Origin: Deltaproteobacteria bacterium
GTDB lineage: Bacteria > Desulfobacterota > Binatia > Binatales > Binataceae
Direction: 5' to 3'
Assembly: GCA_021780585.1 (NCBI GenBank)
Contig: JAJXYM010000078.1
Location: 1 to 7,831, forward strand
Length of the DNA: 7,831 nt
Shown here piece by piece: positions 1 to 4,580 of this stretch (position 1 is its first letter; each line of letters starts with the position of its first letter). Both the position numbers and the translations under genes were made by a program. The notes beneath the pieces were generated by a model, which was not told the origin of the DNA, made no database searches, and saw only the letters and a list, made by a program, of their open reading frames with translations.

Positions 1-2
1 TG

Positions 3-273
3 AAGGATGTGCTGGCAAAAAGAGATTCGGTCCGCGGTGAAGCGAGAGATGGTGGCTGAGGTGGTTGCCAGGCATGGTCTCTCGCAGCGTCGCGCCTGCG
101 GGCTGATCGAGATCGTTCGACGCGGGTTGAAGCGATCACCGGCGGCGGATCGCAACTGCGGGTTACGGCAATCATTGCCCGGACTCGTGGAGGAACGATG
201 GCGCTGGGAATCGCCGGCCCAAACTGCGGCTGGGCGCCGTAGGAGCGGAGATCTCGGTAGGGAGGGCCGGTGA
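3..273 (+). pseudogene. Decayed IS3-family transposase remnant (OrfA tail and OrfB start)
   Basis: From 7, one frame reads AVKREMVAEVVARHGLSQRR followed by AC, which resembles the N-terminal helix-turn-helix segment of IS3-family OrfB (typical form: AAKREAVAHL...HGLSERRACR). It is followed by a degraded match to the usual LRERLRELAAERRRFGYRR segment (here LRQSLPGLVEERWRW). Similarity fades after about position 215 and the frame ends at 273. The DDE catalytic core, normally about 200 further residues, is absent. In another frame, positions 3-20 read KDVLAK, which matches the usual end of OrfA (LKDLLAKK). The two frames are offset by +1 rather than the -1 expected for an intact OrfA/OrfB overlap, so at least one base has been lost. 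This is a broken fragment with no likely transposase activity. Its left part lies outside the window. The family assignment comes from recalled motif resemblance. Confidence 0.65.
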
Positions 274-368
274 CTACGCATTGGACCGACCCGGCGCGCG
301 GCTCCACGCGGCGGCGCTGGCCTGGATAATCACGCCGCGGCCTCCGCCGATGACTCACGCTGACCACC

Positions 369-390
369 GCAGAATTTTCCGGAATTCTGC
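369..390. repeat. Perfect 8-bp inverted repeat (stem-loop)
   Basis: GCAGAATT (369-376) and AATTCTGC (383-390) are perfect reverse complements around a TTCCGG centre. The motif lies in the roughly 200-bp noncoding stretch between the IS remnant and the tRNA, where GGAATT recurs at 381, 447 and 467. It is not followed directly by a T-run, so it is not a standard intrinsic terminator. It could be a mobile-element end or an operator. The rest of 274-477 shows no supportable gene. Confidence 0.4.
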
Positions 391-477
391 CAGAAAGCCA
401 TTCGACGAGGGCGACGGTCGGAACTGGAAACAGCGGTTTGAAGTCGGAATTATCCAGGAAACGAGCGGAATTTTTTT

Positions 478-554
478 TGGCGCCCCCTGCGGGATTCGAA
501 CCCACGACCCCAGGATTAGGAATCCTGTGCTCTATCCATCTGAGCTAAGGGGGC
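478..554 (-). tRNA. tRNA-Arg (anticodon CCT), CCA encoded
   Basis: The minus strand folds into a complete cloverleaf. The acceptor stem GCCCCCT/AGGGGGC is a perfect 7 bp. The D arm is GCTC/GAGC. The anticodon stem CAGGA/TCCTG carries the loop TTCCTAA with anticodon CCT (complement of 518-520). The T arm is GTGGG/CCCGC with the loop TTCGAAT. A G discriminator (481) is followed by an encoded CCA (480-478). It decodes AGG arginine codons. Apparent proteins on either strand across this segment are false translations of the tRNA. The 3' end faces the IS remnant, which is the geometry seen when elements integrate at tRNA 3' ends. Confidence 0.96.
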
Positions 555-771
555 GGCCTGAACATTCCTGAACGCCGTCGAGCGTTGCGCCAGCGGCGGG
601 CGGCAGCCTGAACTCTGGCCCGTCCGCGACGCCGGCCAAGCGATCCTAACGTCGCGCCGCGTTCGCATCAATCGAGTCTTGCCGCACGACGGGCGCGCCG
701 CCCGAGTCGCTATCTGACTCCGTGACGCGCCCCAACGACGACAGATTCGCGCCCGTTCAGCGAATCGCTCC

Positions 772-804
772 AATTAACGCTTAATTCCGATAATCGGGTA
801 AAGT
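772..804 (+). promoter_or_regulatory. Two adjacent palindromes, candidate operator and weak promoter for the dioxygenase gene
   Basis: AATTAA-CGC-TTAATT (772-786) is immediately followed by CCGAT-A-ATCGG (787-797). Both are perfect inverted repeats in a short A/T-rich island about 100 nt upstream of the dioxygenase start. A weak sigma70-like pair, TTAACG (774-779) and TAAAGT (799-804) with a 19-nt spacer, overlaps them. If that pair is the promoter, a repressor bound to the palindromes would block polymerase. No regulator gene is visible nearby. Operator and promoter roles are inference. Confidence 0.35.
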
Positions 805-823
805 GGCCACGCTTTCAAGCCGC

Positions 824-859
824 GGCGCCGGGGCGCGCGTCAGGCGCGGAACCGGCGCC
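824..859 (+). other. GC-rich stem-loop in the 5' leader of the dioxygenase gene
   Basis: GGCGCCGG (824-831) and CCGGCGCC (852-859) are perfect 8-bp complements enclosing 20 nt that can pair further through GCGCG and CGCG segments. It would form a stable hairpin in any transcript starting near 800, about 40 nt before the dioxygenase start codon. There is no following T-run, so termination is unlikely. An effect on mRNA stability or translation is possible but unproven. Confidence 0.35.
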
Positions 860-898
860 CGAACGAAATCGAACTTTGTACCGTGGAGGGCGCGAAAA

Positions 899-1792
899 AT
901 GGTTCAAGTCACCGAGCTTGGGTATGCGGGATTCGGCGTGAAGCGCCTGGCCGAATGGCGGGATTACGCCGCCCGGATTTTGGGCATGGAGGTCGCCGAC
1001 GAGGGCGAAGACGATCGCTGCTACCTGCGCATGGACTACTGGCATCATCGGATCGTGCTGCATGCCGACGATAGCGACGACTTGCGTTATCTTGGCCTGC
1101 GCGTCGCCGGGCCTGAGGAGTTCCATGCGATGAAGGAACAGCTCGCCGCCGCCGGAATCAGGTATCGCGAAGGGTCTGCGGCGGAGGCGGAGGAACGTCG
1201 GGTGCTGGAGATCCTGAAGCTGGAAGATCCGGGTGGAAATCCGCTGGAAATCTTTCATGGCCCGTACGTTCAATTCAGCAAGCCGTTCCATCCGGGCCGC
1301 CGGATGCACGGGCGCTTTCGGACCGGGTCCGCCGGCCTGGGACATTGCATCATTCGCCAGCCCGACCCGCGGGAGGCGTATCGTTTCTATACGCGCCTCG
1401 GGATGCGCGGCGGGGTCGAATACAAAATCCGGATGGGCAAGCGCACGTTCGAGCCGATTTTCATGCATTGCAACGATCGCGACCATACTTTCGCCTTCGG
1501 CGTGGGCGGACAGGACCGCAGAATCAATCATCTGATGATTGAGGTGGATAATCTTGACGACGTAGGAATGACCTACGACATTGTTCGCGCTAGCGGAATT
1601 CCGATCACGATCGCGCCCGGCAAGCACTCCAACGATCACATGTATTCCTTCTATTTCCGCAATCCGTCCGGATGGATTTTCGAATACGGCTGGGGCGCGC
1701 GCGCGGCGACGCATCAGTCGGAATATTACTCCGAGGACATTTACGGCCATCGGATGGAGGCGGGCGGTTTCGATATGCCGCAAGAAAAATAG
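899..1792 (+). CDS. bphC: Type I extradiol ring-cleavage dioxygenase, BphC-like (VOC superfamily)
   Basis: A 297-residue protein, the usual length for two-domain type I extradiol dioxygenases. These cytoplasmic Fe(II) enzymes cleave catechol-type rings next to the two hydroxyls with O2 (meta cleavage). The C-terminal catalytic half carries the expected 2-His-1-carboxylate iron site: H149 (GLGHCII), H211 (NHLMIEV) and E262 (FEYGW). Other active-site residues match by position and context: H196 (DHTFAFG), H243 (GKHSNDHM) and Y252 (SFYFRNPSG). The N-terminal half (1-135) is the non-catalytic VOC repeat. The start at 899 is chosen because GGAGGG lies 8 nt upstream. A longer GTG start at 803 would add an Arg/Gly-rich tail with no ribosome site. 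It stands alone, with no ring-hydroxylating oxygenase or hydrolase partner visible. The true substrate (dihydroxybiphenyl, a steroid catechol or another) cannot be read from sequence, so bphC is a family-level label. Confidence 0.9.
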   Translation: MVQVTELGYAGFGVKRLAEWRDYAARILGMEVADEGEDDRCYLRMDYWHHRIVLHADDSDDLRYLGLRVAGPEEFHAMKEQLAAAGIRYREGSAAEAEERRVLEILKLEDPGGNPLEIFHGPYVQFSKPFHPGRRMHGRFRTGSAGLGHCIIRQPDPREAYRFYTRLGMRGGVEYKIRMGKRTFEPIFMHCNDRDHTFAFGVGGQDRRINHLMIEVDNLDDVGMTYDIVRASGIPITIAPGKHSNDHMYSFYFRNPSGWIFEYGWGARAATHQSEYYSEDIYGHRMEAGGFDMPQEK

Positions 1793-2539
1793 CGCCTTGC
1801 GGTCGACGCAAATCAACCAACCGTTCGGAAGGGTTGCAAACGGCGGTCTCCACAAGATTATGCCGGTCGGGCCGGGTCGCGCCGGCGCCCGGTCCGACGC
1901 GGCTCTCCGGCAACGTGAGGCGCGCTCCCGCGACCTCGATGAAAGGATTTTCGGCCTGGGAGTGCGCGCGATAACCCTCGCAAAAAGCCCACCCGCGCGG
2001 CGTTTTGTGGCTTCGGAATGAAACGCGGGTTGGCATCTGCGATATCCCTTGCCGACTTGAGCAATTCAACGTCCTGATAGCGCTTCAAAGATCTATTTGG
2101 GCCGCGTCACGGCCAATCGCGCCGAGATCGAGCGAGCGGACGCATGGGCTTTTGCCGAGTTGCGGTCGGATTCCAACCATCATTTGAATTAGGCCGTCGG
2201 AACCCCACAGTCAGGCTGGCTGGCCGGGCTTTACAAATTAGCCAGTTAATGTAATTGGGAGGCTGGCGTCGGGAATCATCTTCGCGCCGTTGAGGCGCTT
2301 CAATAGCAGAAGATATTTGCCAGCCGATCGCCGGTTTATCCGATCTGCGGGTAAATTCCCACTTGTCCAGAATTTTGCCCTGTTGATTCGTACGCGTCGG
2401 ATTTATCTCAATTTGGGCGATGCGGATTTGGTGTGGCGTCGGGATAGTGCATTTGGTATAAGATTTTTGTCTGGGGTGGTCCAGTCCAATCGTCCAATGG
2501 ACGATGCCAAAGCCGCTGCAAGTGCGGATCGAGGGGGGG
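1793..2539. other. 747-bp intergenic stretch with possible gene remnants
   Basis: No complete gene is convincing here. Two weak coding echoes exist. On the minus strand, about 1800-2088 reads KRYQDVELLKSARDIADANP in one frame and, after a one-base frame change near 1975, AENPFIEVAGARLTLPESRV in another, with C/G-rich third positions, as if a gene had decayed. On the plus strand, 2061-2192 reads KIYLGRVTANRAEIERADAW and on to a TAG stop, with no start or ribosome site. The second half (about 2170-2470) is clearly richer in A/T than the surrounding genes. A short CAACC/GGTTG stem (1818-1836) follows the dioxygenase stop but lacks a T-run. No RNA gene or insertion sequence was recognised. Confidence 0.4.
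2457..2505 (+). promoter_or_regulatory. Candidate promoter -10 and inverted repeat upstream of the rfaH-like gene
   Basis: TATAAG (2457-2462) is a good -10 hexamer in an A/T-rich context, but no convincing -35 lies 16-18 nt upstream. A perfect inverted repeat, ATCGTCC-AAT-GGACGAT (2489-2505), lies about 35 nt before the start codon. GTCCAAT is also directly repeated (2484-2490, 2492-2498). If transcription starts near 2470, the repeat forms a hairpin in the 5' leader. Alternatively it is an operator. Both roles are inferred. Confidence 0.35.
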
Positions 2540-3040
2540 ATGGAAACAGAATGGTATTTGTTGCGGACCAAGGCTGGAGAGGAGCGGAGGGCGCGAGGGC
2601 ATCTGGCGCGGATCGCTGACGACACGTTACTGCCGCTGCTGAAGGTGCGGGTACGCCGATGGGACCGAATGGCGGACACGGTGGTTCCGCTCTTTCCCTG
2701 TTATTTGTTCGCGAAACTCAATCTCGAACGTGACCTGGCTTGCCTGCGTTATACGCGCGGCGTGCGGGAACTGGTGCGGTTCGGCGCTGAGCCGGCCGTG
2801 GCGCCCGACTGGATCGTCGCCGATCTCAAGCGGCGCTGTGCCGACGGACCGGTTGAGCTGCCGTCGCGGATGCTTTCGGCCGGAGATCGAGTGCGTGTGA
2901 TCGAAGGGCCATTGCGGGACTTTGAGGGAGTTTTCCAGCGCTATCTCTCCGGCCCCGAGCGGGTCGGAATTCTACTGTCGGCGATGGGTTCGGGGGCGCG
3001 GGTGGTGATGCCCGCAAGTATGATTGTCGCGGCGATCTGA
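2540..3040 (+). CDS. rfaH: RfaH-type specialised NusG paralogue (transcription antiterminator)
   Basis: A 166-residue protein, close to E. coli RfaH (162). RfaH binds paused RNA polymerase at ops sites and suppresses pausing and Rho termination through long surface-polysaccharide operons. The N-terminal NGN domain (about 1-100) begins TEWYLLRTKAGEERRA and carries LFPCYLF (51-57) and TRGVRELVRFGAEPAVAP (72-89). These closely mirror RfaH's LFPNYLF and TRGVSHFVRFGASPAIVP. The C-terminal KOW-type domain begins at AGDRVRVIEGPLRDFEGVFQ (114-133). The start at 2540 follows a GAGGGGGGG tract and places TEWYLL near the N-terminus, as in RfaH. An in-frame ATG at 2504 would add 12 residues and lies inside an inverted repeat. 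The downstream export genes and the ops-like element at 3206 support RfaH rather than housekeeping NusG. UpxY, TaA and LoaP are related alternatives. Confidence 0.88.
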   Translation: METEWYLLRTKAGEERRARGHLARIADDTLLPLLKVRVRRWDRMADTVVPLFPCYLFAKLNLERDLACLRYTRGVRELVRFGAEPAVAPDWIVADLKRRCADGPVELPSRMLSAGDRVRVIEGPLRDFEGVFQRYLSGPERVGILLSAMGSGARVVMPASMIVAAI

Positions 3041-3428
3041 ACGATCCGATCTGAATAGTGCGGTCCTGATAGTAAGGATCGCCCGAGTTAAAGGTCGAGA
3101 AAGTTTCGGCTCGAGTGGTTTGCAACCGGTCACCGTTCCGGCGGCCGATGATAGTGTGCGGCGTGGTTGAATTGCCTCGGCCCTTCCTCGTTCGAGGATG
3201 GGAAGGGCGGTAGCCCGCCCTTGAGCAAGCGCGGCGATTCCGAGGTTGGCGGTCGGTGAAATGATCGCTGGATCGGTTGAAGTTTCCTTTATCAATTACC
3301 AGAAGAGTTGTGCGGCGTGGGGCGTCCGCGGTCGTCGCATGATCGGAATCGAAGGCGGCTGCGGGCGCCGGTGGCGCGATTGCCGGTGCGCCGCGGCGAC
3401 AGCGGCGAACGAGGTTGGGAAGGGCCAT
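3041..3428 (+). promoter_or_regulatory. Structured leader between the rfaH-like gene and the export operon
   Basis: This 388-nt stretch has no convincing gene, although one frame is open from 3246 into the next gene. It is dense in potential RNA structure. An outer pair, CCTCGG (3175-3180) with CCGAGG (3240-3245), encloses CCCTTCC (3181-3187) with GGAAGGG (3201-3207) and GGGCGG (3205-3210) with CCGCCC (3215-3220). Further on, GGCGC (3364-3368) pairs with GCGCC (3388-3392). TGTGCGGCGTGG occurs twice (3155-3166, 3309-3320), as does CGAGGTTGG (3241-3249, 3410-3418), which hints at an old partial duplication. No clear promoter was found, so the downstream operon may be transcribed from the rfaH-like gene's promoter. 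No known riboswitch was recognised. Confidence 0.5.
3205..3220 (+). promoter_or_regulatory. ops-like element within a perfect hairpin
   Basis: GGCGGTAGC (3206-3214) matches the first nine bases of the enterobacterial ops element (GGCGGTAGCGTG), the site where RfaH is recruited. With the preceding G it gives GGGCGGTAGC, as in JUMPstart sequences. It sits 165 nt after the rfaH-like stop and about 215 nt before the first downstream gene. The bases after it differ from ops (CCG instead of GTG). They create a perfect 6-bp hairpin, GGGCGG-TAGC-CCGCCC, instead of the small ops hairpin with a GTAG loop. The motif match is seen directly; function as a recruitment and pause site is inferred from the adjacent regulator. 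Confidence 0.5.
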
Positions 3429-3884
3429 ATGGGCAAAAAATTGCGCTCGATCGCCGCGGCGCTGGCGCTGCTTTCGCTCCTTGTCGCGACGCCGGGCGGG
3501 GCGCAGGTGATCTGCTCGGGCGACCTCCCGCCGGAGGGTACGGCGATAACGGCCACCGGCACCTCCACGATCTGCGGCGGCGCCTGCCGGGCGCGCAAAT
3601 TCTCCACCGTTCAGGGATCCACCATGATCATCTGCGCGCAGCAGCCAATTCCGACCAACTATACGCTGCAAAGCGTAACCACGAGCCCGTCGTGCAATTG
3701 CCTGGGCGATCAGGACAACGCCTATGTGATTAGAGAGAATCCGGCCCCGTCGCCCTCGGCGGTGGGGCCGACGGCCGCCGGGCCGACGCCGACCAACACG
3801 GGCGGGTTCGGCCGCTTCCCGGCTTCGTCCGCGTCCGGCTCTTCCGCCGGTCCGTCGCCGGAGCCTTTTCAGGTCGGCAATTGA
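3429..3884 (+). CDS. Small secreted six-cysteine protein of unknown function
   Basis: A 151-residue protein not assigned to a named family. Residues 1-26 form a clear Sec signal peptide (MGKK, then a hydrophobic AAALALLSLLVA core, likely cleaved after GGA or GGAQ). The mature part has six cysteines at 29, 49, 53, 69, 89 and 91 (C-x19-C-x3-C-x15-C-x19-C-x-C), suggesting disulfides in the periplasm or outside the cell. It looks like two diverged repeats. Each begins with IC, has a Pro-rich stretch, then a Thr/Ser run ending in TS, with a second Cys exactly 20 residues after the first. Residues 105-151 are Pro/Ser/Gly/Thr-rich and probably disordered. The start at 3429 is preferred over 3246 because the signal peptide begins there and GGAAGGG precedes it. 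Its place as first gene after the leader suggests a role in export or surface attachment, but no function can be named. Confidence 0.75.
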   Translation: MGKKLRSIAAALALLSLLVATPGGAQVICSGDLPPEGTAITATGTSTICGGACRARKFSTVQGSTMIICAQQPIPTNYTLQSVTTSPSCNCLGDQDNAYVIRENPAPSPSAVGPTAAGPTPTNTGGFGRFPASSASGSSAGPSPEPFQVGN

Positions 3885-3944
3885 GCGAGAGTCGGATCGA
3901 ATCACAAACGATAACCGTGCGTCCGCAAACCGGGGGCGGGAACG

Positions 3945-4580
3945 ATGGGGAAAATGCGGGTTAACCGGATAGCTGGCTGGCTGCGCGGCTGGATGGTCTG
4001 GCCGCTGATCGTGTGCTGCGCGCTGCTTCTTTCCGCGGCCGCCGCGCTGGCGCAAGGGATGTCGCTGAATTCGGCGACGGTGGCGCAGGCGGCGCAGCAA
4101 CTTGGCATTTCGCCCGCCCAGGCCCAGCAGCTGCAGAGCCAGGTTTCGCAAAATGGCTTGAGCGGAGACCAGTTGCAGCAGGCCTGCGCGACGGTGGCGG
4201 CGAAGCATCTCGGTCCCGCCGAGATTCAGTCGATGGGTTCGTCGCTGGGGCTTTCCGCCGATCAGGTGGGGCAGCTTCAGCAATGCGCGGAGGGCAACGC
4301 CGGGGCGGTCGGCGCTGGCCCCGGCGCGGCGGCGAATCCGCTCGCCGGAGCGAATCAAAACCCGGCTCCGTCAGCGGCGATGACGCCTTATACGCGGCCT
4401 TCGCTCATTGAAAATCGGTTCCATCAGCTCGAAACTCCCTACAAATTGTTGGCGGGTCACGCACCACCACGCTCAGTCAATTTGGCTACTCGCTGTTCTC
4501 GTCGCCGGTTTCGACCTTCGCGCCGGTCGCCGACGTTCCAATTAGCGGCGATTACGTGCTGGGTCCCGGCGACGGCCTGA
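3945..4580 (+). CDS. N-terminal part of the Wza-like polysaccharide export protein (frameshifted)
   Basis: The reading frame runs to a stop at 4580, but its meaningful part ends near 4455 (about residue 170). Residues 1-37 form a signal peptide (basic MGKMRVNRIAGW, a hydrophobic core, and cleavage near AALA-Q). No lipobox is evident, unlike lipoprotein Wza. The mature segment is Gln/Ala-rich with helical repeats around SPAQAQQLQSQ and LSADQVGQLQQC, then a Pro/Ala linker, then PSLIENRFHQLETPYKLLAG (152-171). In large SLBB export proteins this segment normally continues into FGYSLF...FAPV...DYVLGPGD. That continuation exists here in the -1 frame. The tail after about residue 171 (Arg-rich, RCSRRRFRPSRRSP) is out-of-frame junk. 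ATG 3945 follows GGGGGCGGG; ATG 3954 is an alternative. The gap from the previous gene is 60 bp. Confidence 0.75.
   Translation: MGKMRVNRIAGWLRGWMVWPLIVCCALLLSAAAALAQGMSLNSATVAQAAQQLGISPAQAQQLQSQVSQNGLSGDQLQQACATVAAKHLGPAEIQSMGSSLGLSADQVGQLQQCAEGNAGAVGAGPGAAANPLAGANQNPAPSAAMTPYTRPSLIENRFHQLETPYKLLAGHAPPRSVNLATRCSRRRFRPSRRSPTFQLAAITCWVPATA
4441..4471 (+). other. Frameshift junction inside the export gene
   Basis: Upstream of this interval the gene reads ENRFHQLETPYKLLAG in the frame of 3945. Downstream, TTTLSQFGYSLFSSPVSTFA leads without a stop into DVPISGDYVLGPGD in the frame of 4556. Inserting one base near 4460 (for example before GCACCACC) would join them as LLAGH-S-TTTLSQFGYS. The joined gene, 3945-6640, would encode about 899 residues. 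No X-XXY-YYZ slippery heptamer is present, so programmed -1 frameshifting is unlikely. A real one-base deletion or a sequencing/assembly error remain. Confidence 0.75.

Noticed and set aside
281..571. Open frame across the tRNA on the plus strand
   Set aside because: Its end (CGIRTHDPR...) is the familiar false translation of an antisense tRNA, and the rest lacks coding character or a ribosome site.
815..1855. Minus-strand open frame opposite the dioxygenase gene
   Set aside because: The plus-strand gene has intact catalytic residues and a ribosome site. The antisense frame has neither motif nor start support.
1978..2016. Minus-strand terminator (AGCCAC ... GTGGGCTTTTTG)
   Set aside because: The stem needs a bulge, is short, has a long loop, and no intact minus-strand gene ends there.
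2434..2450. Sigma-54-like promoter (TGGCGT ... GTGC)
   Set aside because: The GG and GC elements are 14 bases apart instead of the strict 12, and the flanks do not match.
2826..4358. Long minus-strand open frame (510 codons)
   Set aside because: It is antisense to well-supported genes, very rich in Arg and Ala as expected from high-GC complement, and matches no family.
4441..4471. Programmed -1 frameshifting in the export gene
   Set aside because: No slippery heptamer in the required phase is present; a deletion or sequencing error explains it better.
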